Shown here: in pieces, positions 49,970 through 58,013 of the stretch
Layout of the letters: every line of letters begins with the position of its first letter
How positions within the stretch are numbered: position 1 is the first letter of the stretch
Source: an uncultured Bacteroidales bacterium
Lineage (GTDB): Bacteria > Bacteroidota > Bacteroidia > Bacteroidales > Paludibacteraceae
NCBI GenBank assembly: GCA_947164985.1
Contig: CAMUYI010000004.1
Location: forward strand, 62,001 to 126,000
Reading direction: 5' to 3'
Length of the DNA: 64,000 nucleotides
The notes under the pieces: generated by a model
The model's database searches: none
Told to the model about the DNA's origin: nothing
The model's input: the letters and a program-made list of their open reading frames with translations, nothing else
Position numbers and translations under genes: made by a program

Positions 49970-51105
49970 GCTTCTTCTGCCTCTATCCGCAATGCCTCCA
50001 AACGTGCTTTCGTCTCTGCATTGGTCGTATCGCGTTGCTCTTTTGTCAACTTAGGCACACGAATCGGCGTACCTACTTTGATCCTACTCGGGTTCACGAT
50101 CACGTCTCTATTAGCGTCGTACAAGTACGGCCAGTATTTCTTATCGCCGTAGTACCGCTTCGCCATCCAGGTCAATCGACTTGCCTCGTGCATCTCCTCA
50201 ATCGTGATCAAGTCCGAATACGGTTCTGGCTCAACCACAGGCTCTTCTGAATCCTGAATACTGACTTCTGAATTCTCCTGTTCCGGCTCCGGTACGATCG
50301 TATCCATCACCACCGGCTCTACTACCGGTTCTTCTGACTTCTGAATACTGATTTCTGAATTCTCTTTCGGTTGCGCCAGACTCTCCATCCAACGGGTCAA
50401 CTGACTCCGCAAGAAGAAATATCCGCCGAACAGCAGTAACAACAATACCACTACGCAAATCATCAGATCCCGTACAAAATGGAATTGCTTCTTCGGCTTC
50501 TCCGGCTCTTTGACCGGCTGCGGCTCTACAACTACAGGCTCTGGCTCCGCAACTACAGGTTCCGGTTCAGGCATTGGTTCTTCAACCACAGGCTCTGGCT
50601 CAACCACCGGCTCTGGTTCTGGCGCTACCACCGGTTCTGGTACCGGCTCCACAACGACAGGCTCAGGCGCTACCACCGGTTCTTCCGGTTTCTCGCTCTT
50701 CGGACCTTGTCCGAGATCAGCCAACAACCCTACGATTTCTTCTGCCTGTTCGCCAAGTTTCTTAATCGGGTCAATCTCACTTCTCACAACGTCAGTGGTC
50801 TCACTTCCCACTTCCGTTCCTCGCTCCACCAACTCCTTCACACCCACTTCCGGCGTAAACACGATCTTATTGTATCCCGGGATGACGATCTCCTCACCCG
50901 TCTTCACATTCACACTCTTACGCGGCGCGACGGCTTGTAACTTGAACGTACCAAACCCGTTGATCTTCACCATCTTATCGGCGCGAAGACCCCGTAATAA
51001 CTGACTCGTCAAGGCATTGAGGAACACCCCGGCTGTCTTCTCATTCACGCCTGCACGCGTAGCAACTGCACGACGCAACTCGGTCCAACTAAGTTTATCT
51101 GCCAT
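49954..51105 (-). CDS. HU-domain protein with membrane segment and LysM domain, 383 aa
   Basis: Residues 1-95 are an HU/IHF-type DNA-binding domain (MVKINGFGTFKLQAVAPRKSV, EIVIPGYNKIVFTPEVGVKELV). Residues 138-200 are a Pro/Glu/Val repeat (EPVVxPEP). A single membrane helix follows (about 213-232, LMICVVVLLLLLFGGYFFL). After a second spacer with repeated ENSEISIQ/ENSEVSIQ words, residues ~300-355 are a LysM domain (LTWMAKRYYGDKKYWPYLYDANRD, IKVGTPIRVPKL). The order predicts DNA binding in the cytoplasm and peptidoglycan binding outside. It lies 5 bp after a stand-alone HU gene. Confidence 0.85.
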   Translation of the reverse strand: MADKLSWTELRRAVATRAGVNEKTAGVFLNALTSQLLRGLRADKMVKINGFGTFKLQAVAPRKSVNVKTGEEIVIPGYNKIVFTPEVGVKELVERGTEVGSETTDVVRSEIDPIKKLGEQAEEIVGLLADLGQGPKSEKPEEPVVAPEPVVVEPVPEPVVAPEPEPVVEPEPVVEEPMPEPEPVVAEPEPVVVEPQPVKEPEKPKKQFHFVRDLMICVVVLLLLLFGGYFFLRSQLTRWMESLAQPKENSEISIQKSEEPVVEPVVMDTIVPEPEQENSEVSIQDSEEPVVEPEPYSDLITIEEMHEASRLTWMAKRYYGDKKYWPYLYDANRDVIVNPSRIKVGTPIRVPKLTKEQRDTTNAETKARLEALRIEAEEACRTK

Positions 51106-51110
51106 ACTTC

Positions 51111-51389
51111 TTACGCGTTTTTAAGTTCTTCTTTCATGGCATTCACAGGACGGAAAACCAACTGCTGCTTACTCGGAATAGTACTCCGTTCACCCGTTCG
51201 AGGGTGCACAATCGTACGGGCCGCGCGCTCTTTGATCTCAAAAGCACCTAAACCTTGCCACTGAATGACCTTTCCCGCCATCAGATTTTCCCGCATCACA
51301 GCGTTTGTCGTCGCTAATAACTGCTCCGTGTCTTTCTTACTCAAACCCGACGCCTGAGCAATCATGCCAATAAATTCCTTGGTTAACAT
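51111..51389 (-). CDS. HU-family DNA-binding protein, 92 aa
   Basis: The protein has the HU fold pattern: EFIGMIAQASGLSKKDTEQLLATTNAVMRENL, then KVIQWQGLGAFEIKERAARTIVHPRTGE and a C-terminal FRPVNAMKEELKN. The RTIVHPRTGE arm matches the DNA-intercalating beta-ribbon. It overlaps the rimO stop by 7 bp and precedes the HU-LysM gene by 5 bp, so the two HU proteins are likely made together and might form a heterodimer. Confidence 0.92.
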   Translation of the reverse strand: MLTKEFIGMIAQASGLSKKDTEQLLATTNAVMRENLMAGKVIQWQGLGAFEIKERAARTIVHPRTGERSTIPSKQQLVFRPVNAMKEELKNA

Positions 51390-52771
51390 ATATCTCCGTA
51401 TAAATCAAATTCTTCTGCTTTCGTAATCTTCACATCAACGAAGTCCCCATTTTTAATTTTTAATTTTTCATTTTTAATTTCAATCAAGACCTCGCAATCC
51501 ACCTCCGGACTGTCATACTGCGTCCGGCCTACCCAATAATCGCCTTCCTGTCGGTCAATAATCACGCGTTGTATGGTGCCCACTTTCTCTGCCATCAACT
51601 CACCGCTGATCGCCTGTTGGATATCCATCAATTCTTCTACCCGCCGATCCTTCACCTCCTGCGGAATCGTATCCTCGTAATGTTTGTAAGCGTACGTACC
51701 TTCTTCGTTCGAGTACGCAAAGCAACCCATCCGCTCAAACCGCATCGCCTTCACCCAAGCCTTCAGCTCCTCAAAATCTTCTTCGGTCTCTCCTGGATGG
51801 CCTACCAACAAAGTTGTCCTTATACAAATACCCGGCACGCGTTCCCGAATCTTTTGAATCAACGCGTCCTGTTCTTCCCGGCTTATATGTCTCCGCATCA
51901 GACCCAACATATGATCCGTGCAATGTTGGAGCGCGATATCGAGGTACTTGCACACGTTCTGATGCTTCGCCATCACATCCAGCAACTCCTCCGGAAAATC
52001 CGTCGGATACGCATAGTGCAACCTTATCCATTCCACGCCCTCTATCTGCGCCATCTCATCTATCAGTTCCGGCAGTAAATGTCTTCTTTGGGACTTTAAT
52101 TCTCCATTCTCAATTTTCAATTCTCCATTCGTTAAGTCCAGTCCGTAGCTGCTGAGATCCTGCGCAATCACATTCAACTCCTTCACGCCTTGCCCCACTA
52201 ACCATCTCACCTCATCCAATATCTCCTCCTTCGGCCTACTCGTATGCCGTCCCGTAATCAGCGGAATCGCACAATACGAACACATCCGGTTGCATCCCTC
52301 TGAAATCTTGAGGTAGGCATAATGTCCCGGTGTCGTCAGGTGTCGTTCATAAGCGGCGCAACCCTTATCCTTAAGGTCTTTATTGTCCTTAATGACCTTA
52401 AGCTCCTTATTTAGCACCGCTACCATGTTCTCAAAATCGAATTTCCCGTAGTATTCATCGACTTCGGGCAACTCCGCCTCCAATTCTGCCCGATATCGTT
52501 CACTCAAACACCCCATGACGATCAACTTCCGCAACTTCCCTGCCTTCTTCCGCTCCGCCATCTGTAGAATCATGTTGATGCTCTCTTCCTTTGCGTCGCC
52601 GATAAATCCGCAGGTATTGATCACGCACACCTCGCCTTTCGGCTCTTTCGGATCATGCACACATCGCCATCCTGCCGCCTCCAACTGCCGCATCACCCGC
52701 TCAGCGTCCACCAAGTTCTTCGAACACCCCAGCGTTATAAAATCAACTACGCCTTTTTGCACAATCGTCAA
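51383..52771 (-). CDS. rimO: Ribosomal protein S12 methylthiotransferase
   Basis: VDFITLGCSKNLVDAE, VINTCGFIGDAKEESIN and VMGCLSERY carry the cysteines of the first iron-sulfur cluster; CNRMCSYCAIP is the radical-SAM CxxxCxxC site; a TRAM domain ends the protein. It methylthiolates Asp88 of protein S12. Three word-like repeats interrupt it: KVIKDNKDLKDKG (52361-52415), NGELKIENGELKS (52093-52137) and KNEKLKIKNGD (51449-51482). They lie between conserved blocks, so the enzyme is probably active. Confidence 0.95.
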   Translation of the reverse strand: MTIVQKGVVDFITLGCSKNLVDAERVMRQLEAAGWRCVHDPKEPKGEVCVINTCGFIGDAKEESINMILQMAERKKAGKLRKLIVMGCLSERYRAELEAELPEVDEYYGKFDFENMVAVLNKELKVIKDNKDLKDKGCAAYERHLTTPGHYAYLKISEGCNRMCSYCAIPLITGRHTSRPKEEILDEVRWLVGQGVKELNVIAQDLSSYGLDLTNGELKIENGELKSQRRHLLPELIDEMAQIEGVEWIRLHYAYPTDFPEELLDVMAKHQNVCKYLDIALQHCTDHMLGLMRRHISREEQDALIQKIRERVPGICIRTTLLVGHPGETEEDFEELKAWVKAMRFERMGCFAYSNEEGTYAYKHYEDTIPQEVKDRRVEELMDIQQAISGELMAEKVGTIQRVIIDRQEGDYWVGRTQYDSPEVDCEVLIEIKNEKLKIKNGDFVDVKITKAEEFDLYGDIC

Positions 52772-52826
52772 TTATTATCAATCGTCAATAAATCGTACCT
52801 CGTCAATCGTCAAATCGTCAATTTTC
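52765..52826. repeat. ATCGTCAA words between recQ and rimO
   Basis: Words ATTGTCAAT, ATCGTCAAT and TCGTCAAATCGTCAA recur across the 55-bp gap and touch the rimO start. They are the reverse of the GATTGACGA words at 26.85 kb. Confidence 0.7.
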
Positions 52827-55010
52827 TTAATTCCCAAGGTCACAATGGAACTTCAACCGCACTAACCTTACGTGCATCTCGTCGTAATAATCCTCGCCCA
52901 ATTCCTCCATCGCCTTCTTGATATTATCGTTATCGGCGTTCTTGAAGTAGTCGTAAATCTCCTCCTCTTCGTCCGGATCGACCACCTCTTTGATGAAGTA
53001 ATTGATATTGATCTTCGTGCCGCTGAAAACGATCGCCTCCAGCTCGTCCATCATCTCCTCCATACTCATACCGCAGCTCTCCGCCAGATCGTCCAGATCC
53101 ACACGACGGTCGATTGCCTGAATGATCTGTTTCTTGCGCGTACTCTTCTTCGCAACCGTACGGATTCGCATATCATCGGGACGAATGATCTCGTTCTCAT
53201 CGACATATTCCTTGATTACGCGCAAGAACTCATCGCCGTACCGTTTGGCCTTTGCTACACCTACGCCCGGAATGGTCAACAACTCATCCATCGTGATCGG
53301 GTAGGTAGTAGCCATAGCCTCCAGACTCGGGTCTTGGAAAATCACAAACGGCGGCACATCGTTCTTCTTCGCTACCTTACGGCGGATATCCTTCAGGATG
53401 GAGAACAGCACCTCGTCGGCAGCCGCACAGGTCGCACCCGCGCCTTCCATATCCATCTCGTCTTCGTCATGCACCTCAATCGGCACCTCGAACTTACCTG
53501 GCTTGCGGATGAACTTCAGACCATCCTTCTGCAACTTCAGATCGCCGTACGTGTCCACATCTTTCTTGATCATGCCGACCAACAAAGCCTGCCGCAGAAT
53601 GGCATGTAACGTACTCTCCTCCACATCGCTCGCTGCACCGAAGTTATCCAACTCGTCATGATGATAACTCATCACTTCGGCCGTCTGGTTGCCGTGCAGG
53701 ATATCTACGATATGCTCGGCTTTGTGGTGTTCGTTTACTTGCTGAATGGTCTCTAACGCAATCTGCAGCAACTCGCTCGCATCGATCTGCTTGTAGGTCT
53801 TACGGCAGTTATCGCAGTTGCCGCACTTGTCCTCCGTGTACTCCTCGCCGAAATAGTGGAGCAGCAACTTACGCCTGCAGATCGTACTCTCCGCATAACT
53901 CTGCGTCTCGAAAAGCAGCTGATTACCGATGCCGATCTCTTTCGGCGTCTTGTCTTTCTGGAAACGTCTCAACCGCTCAATATCGTCCGGACTGTAGAAA
54001 CAGATACACTGTCCCTCGCCGCCGTCACGACCTGCACGACCTGTCTCCTGATAGTATCCTTCCAGACTCTTCGGGATGTCATAGTGGATCACAAAACGAA
54101 CGTCCGGCTTGTCGATACCCATACCGAATGCAATCGTCGCTACGATCACCTGACACTCCTCCATCAGGAATGCGTCTTGGTTCGCACTACGCGTAGCCGC
54201 ATCCATACCGGCATGATATGGACGAGCCGAGATACCATTCACTTTCAATACCTCTGCCAGATCCTCCACTTCCTTACGCGCCAGACAATAAACGATACCG
54301 CTCTTACCTTCCATTCCGCGGATGTAGCGCACTAGGTCTTTATCTACCTCTTCCGTCTTCGGACGTACTTCGTAATACAGGTTCGGACGGTTGAAACTGC
54401 TCTTGAAAACGGTTGCATCAGGCATACCGAGGTTCTTCTGGATATCTTTCTGCACTTTCGGCGTAGCCGTCGCGGTCAGCGCAATAATCGGCGCCTTACC
54501 GATACGCTGCACCATGCTGCGGATCTGGCTGTACTCCGGACGGAAATCATGACCCCATTCCGAGATACAATGCGCCTCATCCACCGCGTAGAAACTAATC
54601 TTCACGCCGCGCAAAAAGTCCACGTTCTCCGCTTTCTGCAAACTCTCCGGTGCCAGGTACAGCAACTTCGTCTTACCCGTCAGCACATCTTCCTTCACCG
54701 CATTGATCTCTCCCCTCGTCAGACTCGAGTTGATGAAATGGGCCACGCCTTCCTCCTCCGAGTAGTTACTCATCGCATCCACCTGGTTCTTCATCAACGC
54801 GATCAACGGAGAGATAACAATCGCCATACCCTCCATGATCAACGACGGTAACTGGAAACAGAGACTCTTTCCTCCACCGGTCGGCATCAGCACAAACGTG
54901 TCCTTGCCCTCCATCACATTGCGAATGATCGCCTCTTGATTTCCCTTGAACGTGTCAAACCCGAAATAGGTCTGCAACGCCTTCACTAATTCCTCATGTG
55001 TTACTTCCAT
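52827..55010 (-). CDS. recQ: ATP-dependent DNA helicase RecQ
   Basis: The order is a superfamily 2 helicase core (MPTGGGKSLCFQLPS, DEAHCISEWGHDFRPEY, TATATPKVQKDI, GYYQETGRAGRDG), a zinc-binding region (CGNCDNCRKTYK), a winged helix and an HRDC domain (VFQDPSLEAMATTYPITMDELLTIPGVG-like). At 727 residues it has a C-terminal extension with EEEEIYDYFKNADNDNI, common in Bacteroidetes. It unwinds recombination and replication intermediates. A TATCTTTG promoter element lies on the minus strand at about 55131-55138. It opens the long minus-strand run. Confidence 0.95.
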   Translation of the reverse strand: MEVTHEELVKALQTYFGFDTFKGNQEAIIRNVMEGKDTFVLMPTGGGKSLCFQLPSLIMEGMAIVISPLIALMKNQVDAMSNYSEEEGVAHFINSSLTRGEINAVKEDVLTGKTKLLYLAPESLQKAENVDFLRGVKISFYAVDEAHCISEWGHDFRPEYSQIRSMVQRIGKAPIIALTATATPKVQKDIQKNLGMPDATVFKSSFNRPNLYYEVRPKTEEVDKDLVRYIRGMEGKSGIVYCLARKEVEDLAEVLKVNGISARPYHAGMDAATRSANQDAFLMEECQVIVATIAFGMGIDKPDVRFVIHYDIPKSLEGYYQETGRAGRDGGEGQCICFYSPDDIERLRRFQKDKTPKEIGIGNQLLFETQSYAESTICRRKLLLHYFGEEYTEDKCGNCDNCRKTYKQIDASELLQIALETIQQVNEHHKAEHIVDILHGNQTAEVMSYHHDELDNFGAASDVEESTLHAILRQALLVGMIKKDVDTYGDLKLQKDGLKFIRKPGKFEVPIEVHDEDEMDMEGAGATCAAADEVLFSILKDIRRKVAKKNDVPPFVIFQDPSLEAMATTYPITMDELLTIPGVGVAKAKRYGDEFLRVIKEYVDENEIIRPDDMRIRTVAKKSTRKKQIIQAIDRRVDLDDLAESCGMSMEEMMDELEAIVFSGTKININYFIKEVVDPDEEEEIYDYFKNADNDNIKKAMEELGEDYYDEMHVRLVRLKFHCDLGN

Positions 55011-55582
55011 ATATATGAATCTTCAATCTTCTTCTTTAATCTTCAATCTTCAATCTTCAATCTTCAATCCTCAATCCTCAATCTTCTTCTTTAATCTTTT
55101 GACTTTTGTCTTTCGACTAATCAAAATCGGGCGCAAAGATACGAATAATTTTTTATATATGCAAGGCTATATGATTTTTTTTGTAAAAAAACTATATTTC
55201 GTCCTATGATTTCTTCATCCCCTCCATCACACGAGTATGACCTCCGTAAGAGCAATCGTTAATCCGAACCATAGGATTCCCATAACATTCCCATAGGATT
55301 CCCATAACATTCTTGCCCGAATTTGCCAAAATTGTAACACATACTATATATATACATAGTATATATATACTTTTTGTCGCATTTTTGGCGTTTTCATGAC
55401 CTTCAAATCCCCTATATTTTCAGGCCAAATACACAACTTTTTTGCAGGGTTTCGATGCGTTTCGAAGAAAAAATGCACAAAAATGACGAAAAAATGCACA
55501 AAACTCTTGCGTATGTAAAAAAAAAGCAGTAATTTTGTAGCCGATTTATTAAATCGCAACTTAAGCTTAATAGGAAAATACT
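55011..55582. other. Repeat-rich intergenic region between recQ and the MFS gene
   Basis: No gene is supported. The region holds about eight CTTCAAT(C) words next to the recQ start (55018-55100), the recQ promoter, two exact tandem 22-bp units (55269-55290 and 55291-55312), an A/T hairpin with 11-bp perfect arms (55345-55369) followed by T5, and the MFS promoter at 55507-55537. Confidence 0.7.
55507..55537 (+). promoter_or_regulatory. Promoter of the MFS transporter gene
   Basis: TTG (55507-55509) and TAATTTTG (55530-55537) are 20 nt apart; the ATG lies 46 nt downstream. Confidence 0.65.
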
Positions 55583-56956
55583 ATGCAGAAACGGAATTTA
55601 TCCTTTACACAACTCTTCAATTTGAGTTTTGGATTTTTCGGAGTACAGATCGCGTATGCGCTTCAGAGCGCCAACATCTCCCGTATTTTTGCAACATTGG
55701 GTGCAGACCCTCACACGCTGAGTTTCTTCTGGATTCTCCCCCCGCTGATGGGTATGATCGTGCAGCCGCTCGTAGGTAAGTATTCGGACAAGACCTGGAA
55801 TCGTCTCGGTCGTCGTAAACCTTATCTGCTCGTGGGCGCGCTCATCGCAGTCGCAGTCATGTTGCTATTACCGAATGCTGGTGACTTCACCTTCGCGCAA
55901 TCGGCCTTCTTGGGTCTCAATGCCGCCATGTGGTTCGGACTCTTCAGCCTGATGTTCCTCGATACCTCGATCAACATCGCTATGCAGCCGTTCAAGATGA
56001 TGGTGGGCGATATGGTGAATGAAGAACAGAAGGGTACAGCTTATGCTATTCAGTCTGCTCTCTGTAACGCAGGCTCGGTAGTGGGTTACCTCTTCCCGAT
56101 CTTCTTCACTTGGATCGGTATTGCCAATACCGCTCCCGAAGGCGTCATCCCTGACTCTGTCAAGTGGTCCTTCTACGCGGGCGCAGCGATCCTTATTCTC
56201 TGCTCGCTCTATACCTTTATGACCGTCAAAGAACTCAACCCGCAGGAATACGCCGAGTTCCACGGCATCGAAGCCGGTAAGAAAGAAGAGAAAGAAGAAG
56301 AAAAAGGCTTCATCCAATTGCTCAAGGACGCTCCCTCTGCTTTCTGGACAGTAGGCCTCGTGCAGTTCTTCTGCTGGGCTGCCTTCATGTATATGTGGAC
56401 ATACTCCAACGGCGCTATAGCGACCAACTGTTTCGATTGGGATGGCGTGAGTGCCGCTGATGCTGCTTTCCAAAATGGAGGTAACAGCGTAGGTGTCATG
56501 TTCTGTATCCAAGCTGTCGGTTCGCTGCTCTGGGCGATGGTTTTGCCTTTCCTCGAGAAGAAAACGGGTAATAAAGGTGCGTATGCCATCTCGCTCGTTG
56601 TCGGCGCTATTGGATTCATCTCGGTTTATTTCGTTCACGGTCATATCGAGATCTTCGGCCAACTCCTGCCGGCACCGGCACTCTGGTGCTCTTACGCGCT
56701 CATCGGTGCCGCTTGGGCTGCTATGCTCGCCCTGCCGTTCACCATCGTGACGAACGCCATCAAGGGTGGAAATATGGGATACTACCTCGGTCTGTTCAAC
56801 TGTACGATCTGCGTACCGCAAATCGTTGCAGCCCTCTGCGGTGGACTTCTCCTTAAATATATATGCGCGCACGTACAAGCCGGTATGCTCATCGTCGCAG
56901 GTGTTCTTCTCCTCCTCGGTGCTGCTTCCGTCTTTGCCATCAAAGAAAAAGAATAA
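55583..56956 (+). CDS. MFS sugar transporter (SLC45/GPH-like), 457 aa
   Basis: Twelve hydrophobic segments are visible. The loop VGKYSDKTWNRLGRRKPYLLVGA and the LMFLDTSINIAMQPFKMMVGD segment match the SLC45-like group of the major facilitator superfamily, whose bacterial members move disaccharides such as maltose or sucrose with protons. The central cytosolic loop is charged (KKEEKEEEKG). It is followed at 86 bp by a lipoprotein gene and the SusC/SusD pair, so it probably imports the oligosaccharide released in the periplasm by this locus. Confidence 0.85.
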   Translation: MQKRNLSFTQLFNLSFGFFGVQIAYALQSANISRIFATLGADPHTLSFFWILPPLMGMIVQPLVGKYSDKTWNRLGRRKPYLLVGALIAVAVMLLLPNAGDFTFAQSAFLGLNAAMWFGLFSLMFLDTSINIAMQPFKMMVGDMVNEEQKGTAYAIQSALCNAGSVVGYLFPIFFTWIGIANTAPEGVIPDSVKWSFYAGAAILILCSLYTFMTVKELNPQEYAEFHGIEAGKKEEKEEEKGFIQLLKDAPSAFWTVGLVQFFCWAAFMYMWTYSNGAIATNCFDWDGVSAADAAFQNGGNSVGVMFCIQAVGSLLWAMVLPFLEKKTGNKGAYAISLVVGAIGFISVYFVHGHIEIFGQLLPAPALWCSYALIGAAWAAMLALPFTIVTNAIKGGNMGYYLGLFNCTICVPQIVAALCGGLLLKYICAHVQAGMLIVAGVLLLLGAASVFAIKEKE

Positions 56957-56959
56957 CAA

Positions 56960-57005
56960 TTCTAGTAGACCAGTAGACTAGTAGACCAGTAGACCAGTCG
57001 ACTAT
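56960..57005 (+). repeat. AGTAGACC/AGTAGACT tandem words
   Basis: Five copies of an AGTAGACCAGTAGACT-type word follow the MFS stop. No stable hairpin was found. Confidence 0.75.
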
Positions 57006-57041
57006 CCCTTAGAAAAATAACAATTAATAAAAATATCTATT

Positions 57042-57980
57042 ATGAAAAACAAACTACTTGTATCTGTCTTCGCAGTAGGTCTGGCGGCTTTTTGCCTCAC
57101 TTCCTGCGAAACCAAGTCTGATGTCACGGCAGTGTGCTCCGACATTGTGAAGGAAAGCTTGCACAAAACACCGCGCAGTCTTGTTCATTTGGAAGGCGAA
57201 AAGCTCTCCATTGATGAATACGAATTCTTAGGCGGTGTAAACGACAATCGCTTGCTCTTCCGTTCGATTGCTTTCGGTAATGGTGTCTATTCACCCAAAA
57301 CGGTGGACACTATGACCTATGAGTACGGTGAGTGGCAAGAACAAAACACCATTTTTACACTCCACGTTACTCCTTCTAACGCTCCTGCTTATACATTGTT
57401 GTATAAGGGTAACGCGTTTGTCACTCCAGAAGGTCTCTCCATCGGTGGTTTGGGTCTGGACAACACGGCCCGTGTTGAGAAATGGGAGACTGTTCTTAAC
57501 ACATTCCCCAATACCAAGTGGGAAGCTAAGTTTGAAGACGAGTTTGTGATGGATAGTATCTTCCGCGACTCGATTCGTGCTACTTTCATTCCGCCTATGT
57601 CTTTCAAATATGACACGCTTAAGATCTTTACAGGAAAGATGGATACCCTCAGCGCTGATACTACCTGCACTTACCGCATTGAGTTCAACCAGGATCCTGC
57701 GACCTTAGCTACTACCGGACATTTCTATCAAGAGGGTGTGCGCTCTACGTATGACCGCGAAACAAAACAGACTACTATCGTTAATAAAACCAGCAATGAA
57801 TTTGACTTCATATGGTTCTTTACAGAGGTTTCTACCGATGCGAAATTCAGCATTCAAATCAAAAACGTTGCCGGTGGCGATGCTGAGAAACTTAGCATCT
57901 CCAAGTACAAAAATAACGAGAGCGTTGCGGAGTTCGTGCTGAATGACTTGACATTCAAACCGTATGTTCTGGTTCCTTAA
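57042..57980 (+). CDS. Lipoprotein of a SusCD locus, 312 aa
   Basis: The signal peptide ends in a lipobox (FCLTSCETK), so this is a lipoprotein. The mature part is beta-rich (TIFTLHVTPSNAPAYTLLYKG, TTCTYRIEFNQDPATLATTGHFYQEG) and has no family I recognise. It lies 33 bp before susC and is probably a surface glycan-binding or accessory protein of this locus. An unusual point is its position before, not after, the SusC/SusD pair. Confidence 0.75.
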   Translation: MKNKLLVSVFAVGLAAFCLTSCETKSDVTAVCSDIVKESLHKTPRSLVHLEGEKLSIDEYEFLGGVNDNRLLFRSIAFGNGVYSPKTVDTMTYEYGEWQEQNTIFTLHVTPSNAPAYTLLYKGNAFVTPEGLSIGGLGLDNTARVEKWETVLNTFPNTKWEAKFEDEFVMDSIFRDSIRATFIPPMSFKYDTLKIFTGKMDTLSADTTCTYRIEFNQDPATLATTGHFYQEGVRSTYDRETKQTTIVNKTSNEFDFIWFFTEVSTDAKFSIQIKNVAGGDAEKLSISKYKNNESVAEFVLNDLTFKPYVLVP

Positions 57981-58013
57981 TTCTTAAATCAATATCATAA
58001 ATCATTAGCAACA

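Noticed and set aside
55868..56959. A 363-codon minus-strand frame opposite the MFS gene
   Set aside because: It is acidic, His/Glu-rich antisense text without domain features, as expected from a codon-biased membrane protein gene.
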